A DNA stretch of 64,000 nt, from positions 62,001 through 126,000 of the forward strand of contig NZ_JAQYUS010000008.1 in assembly GCF_030686865.1 (NCBI RefSeq), given 5' to 3'. Shown here piece after piece: positions 44,044-52,685 of this stretch. The notes under the pieces are model-generated. The model was not told where the DNA came from, did no database searches, and saw nothing but the letters and a program-made list of their open reading frames with translations. This DNA comes from Kaistella sp. SH40-3. GTDB taxonomy: Bacteria > Bacteroidota > Bacteroidia > Flavobacteriales > Weeksellaceae. The position numbers and the translations under genes are program-made. Position 1 is the first letter of the stretch. Each line of letters starts with the position of its first letter.

Positions 44044-44159
44044 GGGCGCACAACTCCGGCTTTCACTACTCGCTTTTTTTTGCAAGTAATTGTTGCACTG
44101 AATTAAAAAGTGGATCAGCAAAAAAAGAGCTCAAACAAACCGTTCAATCCGGGGCGCGA
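44044..44159 (+). repeat. Dispersed intergenic repeat, copy D (diverged)
   Basis: About 116 bp. It starts GGGCGCACAACTCCGGC and ends TTCAATCCGGGGCGCGA, with the inner CGCTTTTTTTTGC and GCAAAAAAAGAGCTC arms. It aligns with copies A-C at the ends but is more diverged and longer. It fills the gap between sucC and the decarboxylase gene, leaving room for a promoter. Confidence 0.6.
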
Positions 44160-44245
44160 TTTGTTTATCATTAGTAGACTCGTCTATTTTACTTCATTTG
44201 CCTGTCAATCTAATTTGATTAATTGGTCTCTATGCTCGAGAACCT

Positions 44246-44274
44246 TTTGTTTACCGAAAATAACTTTAAATTTG
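44246..44274 (+). promoter_or_regulatory. Promoter of the phosphatidylserine decarboxylase gene
   Basis: TTTG (44246-44249) and TAAATTTG (44267-44274) are 17 bases apart, matching the Bacteroidota promoter consensus, 31 bases before the start codon. Confidence 0.72.
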
Positions 44275-44305
44275 AACAAAATTGATCTACAAGTAATTTA
44301 ATACA

Positions 44306-45280
44306 ATGAAATTTAAAAAACCAAATAAGAAATGGACGATCATCTGGTTTATTTCAGCCCTTATTTTCGTGCTCGCTGTTTTTCCGGTTCCAGCCCAAAA
44401 ACCGATCAAATATGTTGACAGAGAAACCGGACAGGTTCTAATTGAAAATGTTTACGGCGAAAAATGGCTGGATTGGTTGTATCACAATCCCGTCGGGGAA
44501 GCAACTTTATGGACCATTGCAAAACGAAAACTCATCACTTCCCTTTACGGTGATGAAATGGAAAAGCCGGCCTCTGCAGATAAGATAGTGCCGTTTGTAA
44601 AAGAATACGGCGTTGATCTCAGTATTGCACAAAAACAAAACTTCACCAGTTTTAATGATTTTTTTATTCGCAAACTCAAACCGGAAGCCAGACCAATCGT
44701 TGCAGATTCCCTCGCAGTAGCCTCGCCAGCAGATGGTAAAATTTTAGCCTATGAAAATATTAAAAACGCTGATTTTTACATCAAAGGTTTTCGGTTTAAT
44801 GTGAACACCTTTTTAAACAATCCAGACTTAGCAAAAAAATACGAAGACGGTACAATGATCGTTTTCCGACTCGCACCGCCGGATTATCACCGGTATCATT
44901 TCCCAATAAGTGGAACTACAGGAAGTTCAAATATTAAAATTAATGGAGATTACTACTCCGTAAATCCATTGGCACTTCGTAAAAAAGCCGAAATTTTCTG
45001 GTTGAATAAAAGAGAATACGGCGTCATGAAAAGTCCGTTATTTGGCGATGTAGTAATGGTAGAAGTTGGTGCAACAATGGTCGGAAGCATGATTCAAACG
45101 TACACTGGTACAACAGTTAAAAAAGGCGAAGAAAAAGGATATTTTAAATTTGGAGGTTCTACCGTGGTTTTGTTGTTTGAGAAAGATAAAATTAAAATTG
45201 ATAATGACTTATTAATGAACACTTCAAAAGGCTTGGAAACGACCATAAAAATGGGTGAACGAATTGCAATCCAAAAATAA
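44306..45280 (+). CDS. psd: Phosphatidylserine decarboxylase
   Basis: A 324-residue inner-membrane enzyme that makes phosphatidylethanolamine from phosphatidylserine. An N-terminal membrane helix is at residues 12-30 (IIWFISALIFVLAVFPV). Catalytic motifs are DGKIL, DYHRYHFP and the self-cleavage site FKFGGSTVVLLF: cleavage before the Ser gives the pyruvoyl prosthetic group. It is the longer form with an N-terminal extension. No pssA gene is adjacent. Confidence 0.93.
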   Translation: MKFKKPNKKWTIIWFISALIFVLAVFPVPAQKPIKYVDRETGQVLIENVYGEKWLDWLYHNPVGEATLWTIAKRKLITSLYGDEMEKPASADKIVPFVKEYGVDLSIAQKQNFTSFNDFFIRKLKPEARPIVADSLAVASPADGKILAYENIKNADFYIKGFRFNVNTFLNNPDLAKKYEDGTMIVFRLAPPDYHRYHFPISGTTGSSNIKINGDYYSVNPLALRKKAEIFWLNKREYGVMKSPLFGDVVMVEVGATMVGSMIQTYTGTTVKKGEEKGYFKFGGSTVVLLFEKDKIKIDNDLLMNTSKGLETTIKMGERIAIQK

Positions 45281-45300
45281 AAACCGACTATTTTCTACGA

Positions 45301-46170
45301 CTAAGAATTAATTTCCACTGTTTTCTTTTCATAAAAGGTGGTTGCGATTCCTGCTAAGATAATAACGCTTCCAACCATTTGAATCACCGTGATTTTTTCA
45401 TTTAAAATAACTGCTGCTAAAATTGATGCAAATATCGCCTGACTTAACAAACTCAGCGATACTCGAGTTGCACGCATATTTTGAGTGGAATAACTAATGA
45501 GCAACCATGCAATTAACTGACAAACAATTCCCTGAGTTAAAAGTGAAATCCAGGCTTCGTTTGAAAAGCCGAAAAAATGTTCACCGAAATACATATTAAT
45601 AAAGAACAGAAAAACCGTACTGAAAATCATACTATAAGTGATGAAAGTAATGACTTCTAATCTCGCCAATAATTTCTTACTTGTCAATATATAAAGCGCG
45701 TACAATACTCCAGAAAGAATTCCGAGGAAGAACGCACTGTCTAATTTCAATTCTAAAATTGTATCAATTCCGACAAAAGTCAGCATTCCGATCAAGGCAA
45801 TTAAAGTTCCCAGCCAAAAACTTTTCCGTGGGCGATAACTCAAAAAAATAAAAGAAAAAACACCGACCCAAATTGGCGACAGATTAGTCAATAAAGTCGC
45901 TTGAGTTGCTGACGAATGCTGAATAGAAATATTCCAGACGGCAATATCTGATGCGAACAAAATACCACAAACTGCGATTGGCAGAAGTGTTTTGAAATCT
46001 TCTAAATACAGTTTTTTCTTATAAATTGCAAAAGGCAAAATAATCGCCGTTGCAATTGCCATTCTATAAAACGCAGAAATTAATCCGGATGTAAGATTCA
46101 TCCGAACGATTACCGGAAAAATGGAGATGCATAAAATCCCAAGGAATAATGCAATTCTAGGCTTTGTCAT
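45301..46170 (-). CDS. DMT-superfamily transporter (EamA)
   Basis: A 289-residue membrane protein with ten predicted helices in two EamA repeats, each starting with a segment such as IALFLGILCISIFPVIVRM. The second repeat has SLLSQAIFASILAAVILNEKITVIQMVGSVIILAGI, a strong family signature. It probably exports a metabolite or drug; the substrate is unknown. It is 20 bases from the convergent decarboxylase gene and three bases after the small protein gene upstream. Confidence 0.88.
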   Translation of the reverse strand: MTKPRIALFLGILCISIFPVIVRMNLTSGLISAFYRMAIATAIILPFAIYKKKLYLEDFKTLLPIAVCGILFASDIAVWNISIQHSSATQATLLTNLSPIWVGVFSFIFLSYRPRKSFWLGTLIALIGMLTFVGIDTILELKLDSAFFLGILSGVLYALYILTSKKLLARLEVITFITYSMIFSTVFLFFINMYFGEHFFGFSNEAWISLLTQGIVCQLIAWLLISYSTQNMRATRVSLSLLSQAIFASILAAVILNEKITVIQMVGSVIILAGIATTFYEKKTVEINS

Positions 46171-46173
46171 TTT

Positions 46174-46431
46174 TTAATACTTTCTACCGACTTCTTTGCA
46201 GATTTCTAAATATTCATCGGGCATTTTCGAAAACATTCCCTGTTCAAAATACTGATCGGAATGCGGAATGTAAATGCTGTACTTCTTACCAAGTGGAATT
46301 AAGGGAATGAAAAACAGTTCAAAATAATTTTTATAAACGGTAATAATCGCATTGACTTCAAAACCGTTTTTCATGATTTTGAGTTGCTCTTTACCGACCG
46401 GTTTTTTATTGATTCCAAAGATGAAGAACAT
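46174..46431 (-). CDS. Small hydrophobic-core protein, unknown
   Basis: An 85-residue protein. The segment NYFELFFIPLIPLGKKYSIYIP is hydrophobic and could be membrane-associated; the rest is charged. The pattern MFFIFGI...FFIPLxxxxKKY recalls short zinc-ribbon proteins of Bacteroidota, but here the cysteines that would bind zinc are missing (a single Cys remains near the C-terminus). It is on the same strand as and only three bases from the EamA gene. Confidence 0.55.
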   Translation of the reverse strand: MFFIFGINKKPVGKEQLKIMKNGFEVNAIITVYKNYFELFFIPLIPLGKKYSIYIPHSDQYFEQGMFSKMPDEYLEICKEVGRKY

Positions 46432-46444
46432 TTAACAACTAAAT

Positions 46445-46990
46445 TTATTTTATTTCTTTGAAGGATTTGGCAATTTTTCTAAACTCCTCCAGATTCTTGT
46501 TCTTATCTTTCAGAGCACACCAGGAAATAATTTGATAGTAATGCTTAGCAGTTTCTACAATGGTAACATGGTAAAACAACTGGGTAGAAAGTTCAGACTC
46601 ATCTTCGAAAAAAGATCCTTCAATACTTGTTTCCACCGCATTTTGATCATTAATCATTAGTGCTTTTGGCGTAGTATACTTCAGGGATTTATCATCCTGC
46701 AAACCATCTGTAATCGCTTTAGAATAATGTTCACCTGCTTCTACCAAATTAGAAAATGCGATTTGGAAAAAGGTTAGATTATCTTTTTCAGTCTGAATAA
46801 CAATTGAATATTTTTCGTTGATAGGACTTGAAAACTGTGCAGAAGCAACATCATTCAAATCATAACTTTTAACGTAGCCTATCGGATAAGAAATCGTGAA
46901 CGGCGCACCAAATTGATAATCATTCATTTGTTGTGCAGAAAAGATTCCGCTTAAAAGAACAGCGATAAAAAGTACAATTTTTATTCTCAT
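46445..46990 (-). CDS. Secreted protein, unknown
   Basis: A 181-residue protein with a signal peptide (LFIAVLLSGIFSAQ). The mature part is an alpha/beta fold without a recognisable active site. It resembles small exported proteins of the PsbP/DUF1795 shape (a beta-sheet backed by a long helix), but that is a weak impression. Its ATG shares one base with the DUF423 stop codon (TAATG), so it is translationally coupled. Confidence 0.55.
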   Translation of the reverse strand: MRIKIVLFIAVLLSGIFSAQQMNDYQFGAPFTISYPIGYVKSYDLNDVASAQFSSPINEKYSIVIQTEKDNLTFFQIAFSNLVEAGEHYSKAITDGLQDDKSLKYTTPKALMINDQNAVETSIEGSFFEDESELSTQLFYHVTIVETAKHYYQIISWCALKDKNKNLEEFRKIAKSFKEIK

Positions 46991-47379
46991 TATTGCACTT
47001 GGTTTTTAATAAAATAATAAATCAACATCGCCCAGGAAATAATCATCAATAAACCACCAAATGGGGTAATTGGCCCTATTAATTTTGATGGAATGGAGGC
47101 AACCTCACTGAATGCCAATAAATAAATACTTACCGAAAAAAGAAAAGTTCCCGCAATCATTAAAATAGAAATCCATTTTTCTGAGGGAGATTCAAATTTT
47201 AAAATATAACCCACGATCAATAAAAAAAGTGCGGAATACATCTGATATTTCACACCGGTTTCGAAACTCGCAAGTTTATCAATTGATAAAACCTTCTTTA
47301 AAGCGTGCGCTCCAAACGCTCCTAAAATCACAGACACCAATCCGTAAACGGCACCGATTATTAATGTTATACTTTTCAT
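46990..47379 (-). CDS. DUF423 family membrane protein
   Basis: A 129-residue protein with four hydrophobic helices and the family signature LGAFGAHALKK at residues 19-29, plus GVKYQMYSALFLL. The family is widespread; its function is not known. It lies downstream of the HMG-CoA reductase and the 56-residue protein genes on the same strand. Confidence 0.88.
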   Translation of the reverse strand: MKSITLIIGAVYGLVSVILGAFGAHALKKVLSIDKLASFETGVKYQMYSALFLLIVGYILKFESPSEKWISILMIAGTFLFSVSIYLLAFSEVASIPSKLIGPITPFGGLLMIISWAMLIYYFIKNQVQ

Positions 47380-47467
47380 AAATAGTTATTTATTTTTTTT
47401 AAGGAATTATAGAATCGCCAACCTTCATCAGTATTTGTTCACAAAGGTCGTTAGTGGCAATTCCGTA

Positions 47468-47638
47468 TTATAATTTTCCTGTTTGATAAGTGAGGACTAG
47501 TTTTCCGATAATTGATAAAATCCCGATGGCAATAAACATCCACGAGAATTTCTTTGATTTTTCAAAGCCGGGATCTTTGGTGACTTTAAGAAAAATCCCA
47601 AAAATTAAAATTAAAAGACCTAGAAAGATTTGAAACAT
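47468..47638 (-). CDS. 56-residue two-helix membrane protein
   Basis: Starts one base after the HMG-CoA reductase stop codon (TAA-T-ATG). It encodes 56 residues with two hydrophobic helices, FQIFLGLLILIFGIFLKV and FSWMFIAIGILSIIGKLVL, separated by a charged hairpin (KDPGFEKSKK). The tight junction and clean amphiphilic layout suggest it is a real gene, translated by coupling with the reductase gene. No family is recognised. Confidence 0.6.
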   Translation of the reverse strand: MFQIFLGLLILIFGIFLKVTKDPGFEKSKKFSWMFIAIGILSIIGKLVLTYQTGKL

Positions 47639-47639
47639 A

Positions 47640-48968
47640 TTATTTATTTCTCAATTTATTAAACTCGCTGATCACTTCATGGTGCGTCACCGTTTTGTCT
47701 TTAAAGTAAGTTACAAAATGATTTTTCTCTTCTTCGGTTGCTCCTAATTGATTGAGAATATTGAACAAGTGCATTTTCATATGGCCTTTTTGAATTCCAG
47801 TCGTCACCAAAGAACGCAATGCTCCAAAATTCTGAGCCAAACCAGAAACAGCCAAAATACTCATGAGTTCCTGCGCAGAAGGTTTCCCCAACAAAGCCAA
47901 AGAAAATTTAACAAGCGGATGAAGATTAGTCAAACCACCAACAACGCCTACAGAAATTGGCAAGTCAATCCAGAATCTAAAAATTCCGTTGTCAATTGTA
48001 CAATGCGTTAAACTCGAATATTTTCCATCTTTTGCAGCGTAAGCGTGTGCGCATGCTTCGGTCGCACGGAAATCATTTCCTGTTGCAATCACCACTGCAT
48101 CTACTCCATTCATAATTCCTTTGTTATGAGTCGTTGCACGATACGGTTCGATTTCAGCGATCGTTACAGCACGTTTGAATTTGGTTGCAAACTCTTCGTT
48201 AGAAATTCCACTATCGTCTTTTAAATCCTCGATCTTGCAAGAAACCTCAGCTCTTACAATACAATCCGGGGTAAAGTTGGATAAAATATTCATCACGATT
48301 TGTAAAGAATCTTTCTCTTCCTGAGTGAAAGTGTCTTCTTTTTCAACTTCCTCCTTTAATGTTTTTCCAAACTGCTCCAAACAAGAATTAATAAAGTTGG
48401 CACCCATAGAATCTACCGTGTCGAAACTCGCTTTCAATTGAAAATAATTTTCTAACTCAGCAGATTTATCGATGAGATGGATATTGAGAATTCCACCACC
48501 GCGATTTCGCATATTTTTAGTAATCTCTTCGGTCGCTTCAAACAATCTTTTCTTTAATTTAAAGTTAAAGAAATGCAAGATTTTATGCGGCTCAACATCT
48601 AAAATAAAATGCGTGTGACCTAATTTTTTGGTATTGATGATGGTTGTTTTAAAACCACCTTTATCAATCCAGAATTTTGCTGCTTTTGAAGCTGCTGCAA
48701 CTACCGAACTTTCTTCTACTGCCATTGGCAGCGCCAATAATTTCCCATCGATGAGGAAGTTTGGTGCAATTCCGTAAGGCATATAAAAATTAGAAATAGT
48801 GTTTTCAGAAAACTCTTCGTGTAATTTTTGCAGCGTGTGATCGCCGTTCCAATATTGCTGAAGCACCTGTTCGTAACTGCGGTCTTCATTCAGATATTCT
48901 TTGATGAGCCAATCTATTTTTCTTTGTTTTGAGAGTTTAGAAAATCCTTCAACCGGTTGGTGATTCAT
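47640..48968 (-). CDS. Hydroxymethylglutaryl-CoA reductase, class II
   Basis: A 442-residue enzyme of the mevalonate pathway to isoprenoids. Visible catalytic parts are the Glu in LPMAVEESSVVAAAS, Lys in THNKGIMNG, Asp in ATGNDFRATEACAHAYAAKDG and a C-terminal flap with His (GHMKMHL). It is the bacterial class II type, sometimes called degradative by annotation; in flavobacteria it is expected to be biosynthetic. The next gene encodes a tiny membrane protein. Confidence 0.92.
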   Translation of the reverse strand: MNHQPVEGFSKLSKQRKIDWLIKEYLNEDRSYEQVLQQYWNGDHTLQKLHEEFSENTISNFYMPYGIAPNFLIDGKLLALPMAVEESSVVAAASKAAKFWIDKGGFKTTIINTKKLGHTHFILDVEPHKILHFFNFKLKKRLFEATEEITKNMRNRGGGILNIHLIDKSAELENYFQLKASFDTVDSMGANFINSCLEQFGKTLKEEVEKEDTFTQEEKDSLQIVMNILSNFTPDCIVRAEVSCKIEDLKDDSGISNEEFATKFKRAVTIAEIEPYRATTHNKGIMNGVDAVVIATGNDFRATEACAHAYAAKDGKYSSLTHCTIDNGIFRFWIDLPISVGVVGGLTNLHPLVKFSLALLGKPSAQELMSILAVSGLAQNFGALRSLVTTGIQKGHMKMHLFNILNQLGATEEEKNHFVTYFKDKTVTHHEVISEFNKLRNK

Positions 48969-49041
48969 AGAAATAATTTTTGAAATTCAAAGATAGGAAT
49001 TTAGGTTGGAAGTTTATGGTAAGAGTTGCAACGTTAAAAAA

Positions 49042-49072
49042 ACCGCATCAAGATTAAATCTTAATGCGGTTA
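49042..49072 (-). terminator. Terminator of the ABC-F gene
   Basis: AACCGCAT..AAGAT pairs with ATCTT..ATGCGGTT (one mismatch). On the minus strand a TTTTTTT run follows, 24 bases after the ABC-F stop codon. Confidence 0.82.
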
Positions 49073-49096
49073 AATTATTTGAAATTAAATTTTCAG

Positions 49097-51022
49097 TTAC
49101 GCTTCTAACTGCGTTCCCAAATATTCCCATTCCTGAAGAGCCAAATCTAATTCCTCTTTTTTAGAATTATAAACTTCTAATGTTTCTTCAGATGGATTCT
49201 CAGTCGTAAAAGTTTTTTCCATTTCTTCGATTTTCAATTCGAGTTCAGAAATTTTCTCTTCGACTTTCTTTATTTTATTTTGAATGTTTTTTTGATCTTT
49301 ACTAACGATAACCTGTTTCTTTTCAACTGGTTTTTCAACCACTTTTATTGGTTCTGGCTCATTTCGTAATTCCTGCAATTTCGATTTCTCGGCAGAAATT
49401 TCACGGATGCTTTCTTTCTGTCGGAATTCTAAGTAATCATTAACATCGCCCAAAAATTCTTTCATTCTTCCATCACGGAATTCAAAAATCTTATCGCTCA
49501 AACCTTGCAAAAATTCACGGTCGTGAGAAATAACAATCAGCGTTCCTTCAAATTTCTGCAAAGCCAGTTTGATGATTTCTTTCGACTGAATATCCAAGTG
49601 ATTCGTCGGCTCATCCATAATCAATGTATTGAATGGACGCAGTAATAATTTACACAAAGCCAAACGGTTACGTTCCCCTCCGGAAAGCACTTTTGTTTTC
49701 TTGGTAACATCATCACCTTGAAAAAGGAAACTTCCCAACAAGTCACGTACTCTAGGACGGGTTTCTTCTGTCGCAGCATCTTCGGCTTCCTCTAAAACAG
49801 TTTTATTCGGTGTTAAAACCTCTTCCTGATTTTGTGCAAAATAACCAATATTTACATTATGTCCCAGATTCCATTCGCCTGTGTAATCGGTAATTTCTCC
49901 GGACAATATTTTTGCTAATGTTGTTTTACCTTGACCATTTTGACCTAATAAAGCGATTCGCTGTCCACGCTCAATAAAGAAATCAACCTCATCGAAAATT
50001 TGTTTTTTACCGTAAGCTTTTCCTAAATTTTTGGCTTCGAAAATTATTTTTCCTGGAGTTACAGCTGGTTGAAATCGAATATTAAATTTTGAAACATCAT
50101 CAGTATCAACTTCAATTCTTTCAAGTTTATCTAATTTTTTAATCAATGATTGCGCGAAAGAAGATTTAGTTGCAGAGGCACGGAAACGGTTGATGTTATC
50201 TTCCATCTGCTTAATTTCTACATCCTGATTCTTCTTGGCTTGAATTTGCTTTTCTTTTCGCTCTTTACTTAACTCTAAATATTTGGTATAGTTGGCTTTA
50301 TAATCGTCAACCTTTTTATTATTAATATCAAAAGTTCTGTTACAAACCGAGGTCATAAATTGCTTATCGTGACTTACCAAAACGATTGCGCCTGGATAAT
50401 CTTTCAAAAAACTTTCGAGCCAAATAATGGATTCCATATCCAAGTGATTGGTTGGTTCATCCAGCAACATCAAATCATTTTTCTGCAAAAGCAATTTCGC
50501 TAATTCAATTCTCATTCGCCAACCGCCAGAAAACTCGTCGGTGATTTTATGAAAATCATCTGCCTTAAAGCCCAGTCCCAATAACACTTTCTCAACATCA
50601 CCTTCTAAATTGTACGCATCGTGATGCATTAAAAGATCATTTAATTCAGTCATTCTATGAATTAAATTTTCATAGTAAGTACTTTCATAATCTGTTCTGG
50701 TAACCATTTGATGATTCACGTCTTCAAGTTCATTCTTCATAGCATTGATGGCTTCAAAAGCTTGAAGTGTTTCATTCCACACCGTACGACCTTTCACAAA
50801 ATCTAAATCTTGTTTTAGGAAACCTATGGTCACGGTGCCTTCCTGAACGATGCTTCCTTCGTAGAAATTAATTTCGCCCGTAAGCATTTTTAGCAACGTA
50901 GATTTTCCCGCTCCATTTTTACCGACCAAACCGATTTTATCATCTTTTTTGATGGTGAAATTTACGTTTTGAAACAGGTAATTTCCAGAGTGATGAAGAC
51001 CTAAACTTTGAACAGAAATCAT
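49097..51022 (-). CDS. ABC-F family ATPase
   Basis: A 641-residue soluble protein with two ABC domains and no membrane domain. Domain 1: GKNGAGKST, SGGWRMR, LLDEPTNHLD. Domain 2: GQNGQGKTT, SGGERNR, MDEPTNHLD. Between them is the P-site interaction linker, and the last 100 residues form a coiled coil (EEKISELELKIEEMEK). ABC-F proteins bind the ribosomal E site and modulate translation or confer resistance. The start at 51022 (MISVQSL) is used; upstream codons do not belong to the family. Confidence 0.93.
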   Translation of the reverse strand: MISVQSLGLHHSGNYLFQNVNFTIKKDDKIGLVGKNGAGKSTLLKMLTGEINFYEGSIVQEGTVTIGFLKQDLDFVKGRTVWNETLQAFEAINAMKNELEDVNHQMVTRTDYESTYYENLIHRMTELNDLLMHHDAYNLEGDVEKVLLGLGFKADDFHKITDEFSGGWRMRIELAKLLLQKNDLMLLDEPTNHLDMESIIWLESFLKDYPGAIVLVSHDKQFMTSVCNRTFDINNKKVDDYKANYTKYLELSKERKEKQIQAKKNQDVEIKQMEDNINRFRASATKSSFAQSLIKKLDKLERIEVDTDDVSKFNIRFQPAVTPGKIIFEAKNLGKAYGKKQIFDEVDFFIERGQRIALLGQNGQGKTTLAKILSGEITDYTGEWNLGHNVNIGYFAQNQEEVLTPNKTVLEEAEDAATEETRPRVRDLLGSFLFQGDDVTKKTKVLSGGERNRLALCKLLLRPFNTLIMDEPTNHLDIQSKEIIKLALQKFEGTLIVISHDREFLQGLSDKIFEFRDGRMKEFLGDVNDYLEFRQKESIREISAEKSKLQELRNEPEPIKVVEKPVEKKQVIVSKDQKNIQNKIKKVEEKISELELKIEEMEKTFTTENPSEETLEVYNSKKEELDLALQEWEYLGTQLEA

Positions 51023-51161
51023 ATGATATAATACTAATTGATGAGTGATTTTTCGAGGTGCAAAAGTAGTGAAACTAATTGAATTACAGACTAACTTGCT
51101 GAGACAGTTCTTCATTTTTAAAAGATTAATTTTTATCTTTACGGATATTTAAAATTTAAAA

Positions 51162-51989
51162 ATGAAAAAATTAATCGGTCTTCTTACTTTCTTTTTCTTT
51201 ATTTGCGCTTACGGACAATCCCTAAAAGTGATGTCCTTTAATATTCGGCTATCATTAGAATCCGACAAAGAAAACTCTTGGGAAAACCGCAAAACCGAAG
51301 CATTACAATTAATGGATTATTACCATCCTGATTTTTTTGGGGTTCAGGAAGCGGTTCCACAACAAATGCTTGACATTAAAAACAATCTAAAAAATTACGA
51401 TTTCGTGGGAGTTGGTCGCGACGACGGAAAAAACAAAGGCGAATATTCTGCTCTATTTTACGACACAGAAAAACTACAGGTTTTAGAATCCGGAACTTTC
51501 TGGCTAAGCGAAACGCCAAACATTCTATCAAAAGGTTGGGATGCTGCCTATAATAGAGTTTGCACTTATGCTTTATTTAAAATGAAAAAAGGAGGTAAAA
51601 AATTCTGGGCCTTTAATACGCATTTCGATCATATCGGAAATGTTGCAAGAGAAAAATCAGCAACTTTGATTTTAGAAAAAATAAAAGGACTCAATGTCAA
51701 AAATCTTCCCGTGGTTTTAACAGGTGATTTTAATTTAACAGAGGACACGGATCCACTGAAAATCATTTCCGCAGAAATGCTAAACACCTATCATCATTCA
51801 GCGAAAAAACCATATGGACCGAAAGGGACATTTACCAATTTTGATGTCAATACCATTCCAACAGAGCGCATTGATTATATCTTTGTGAAAGATTTTGAGA
51901 CTGAAAGTTTTAGAACCATTAATGACAGAAGAGAAAATTTACTGTATCCATCTGACCATTTCCCGATTATGGCAGAACTCTCTTTTTAA
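51162..51989 (+). CDS. Secreted endonuclease/exonuclease/phosphatase family protein
   Basis: A 275-residue exported EEP-fold phosphodiesterase. A signal peptide ends near YGQS. Catalytic motifs are MSFNIRL (Asn), FGVQEA (Glu), GVGRDDG, NTHFDH, TGDFNLT (Asp, Asn) and SDHFP (Asp, His). It may cleave nucleic acid, sugar-phosphate or lipid phosphodiesters outside the cytoplasm. It ends three bases from the convergent response-regulator gene without a visible terminator. Confidence 0.9.
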   Translation: MKKLIGLLTFFFFICAYGQSLKVMSFNIRLSLESDKENSWENRKTEALQLMDYYHPDFFGVQEAVPQQMLDIKNNLKNYDFVGVGRDDGKNKGEYSALFYDTEKLQVLESGTFWLSETPNILSKGWDAAYNRVCTYALFKMKKGGKKFWAFNTHFDHIGNVAREKSATLILEKIKGLNVKNLPVVLTGDFNLTEDTDPLKIISAEMLNTYHHSAKKPYGPKGTFTNFDVNTIPTERIDYIFVKDFETESFRTINDRRENLLYPSDHFPIMAELSF

Positions 51990-51992
51990 AGT

Positions 51993-52685
51993 CTATCTTT
52001 TTTCTGTGGGAAAATCGATTTCAAATCCGACTCCTCTAATTGATTGAATTTTTATCTGCTCATCATAGCGGAAATATTTTCGAATTCTACTTATAAAAAC
52101 ATCCAGACTTCTGCCAGTAAAGTAATCATTGGCTTCCCAGAGAGTATCTAAAATATCGTCGCGTTTTATAGTTTTCTTATTATGCTTTAAAAGATAAAGC
52201 AAAAGGTCTTTTTCCCGAATGGTTAAACGTACTTTTTCTTCTGAATGAGACAGCAAAAGCTTTTCTGAGTCTAAAGAATATTCTCCTATTCTGAACTGCG
52301 TTTTTACAGTTGCGGGTAAAACTCTTTTAAGAATATTTTTTATGCGAAGAATGAGTTCTTCTGGTTCACACGGTTTAGCGATATAATCGTCGGCTCCGAT
52401 TTTCAAGCCGGTTAATCGGTCTATTTTCTGATTTTTGGCAGATAGAAAAAGAAATGGAAAATGAGGATATTCTTTCAAAATTATTTTAGCCAAAGAAAAA
52501 CCGTCGATATTCGGCATCATAATATCTAAAACCCCAATATTAAAAGAGAAATCAGAATTTAAAATCCCCACAACATCTGCAGGATTTTGAAACCAAACGA
52601 CATCAAAATCACTTAATTCTAAATATTGTTTTAGAATAAGTCCAAAATCTGCATCGTCTTCTACTAAAAGAATTTTAGTTTTCAT
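51993..52685 (-). CDS. OmpR-family response regulator
   Basis: A 230-residue response regulator. The receiver domain has the acidic pair EDD (residues 9-11), phospho-acceptor Asp54 in GVLDIMMP and Lys in KPCEPEE. The winged-helix DNA-binding domain follows (RRDDILDTLWEANDYFTGRSLDVFISRIRK). It overlaps the sensor kinase gene by 11 bases. Its likely targets are the three TTAACC repeats at 54034-54061. Confidence 0.93.
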   Translation of the reverse strand: MKTKILLVEDDADFGLILKQYLELSDFDVVWFQNPADVVGILNSDFSFNIGVLDIMMPNIDGFSLAKIILKEYPHFPFLFLSAKNQKIDRLTGLKIGADDYIAKPCEPEELILRIKNILKRVLPATVKTQFRIGEYSLDSEKLLLSHSEEKVRLTIREKDLLLYLLKHNKKTIKRDDILDTLWEANDYFTGRSLDVFISRIRKYFRYDEQIKIQSIRGVGFEIDFPTEKR

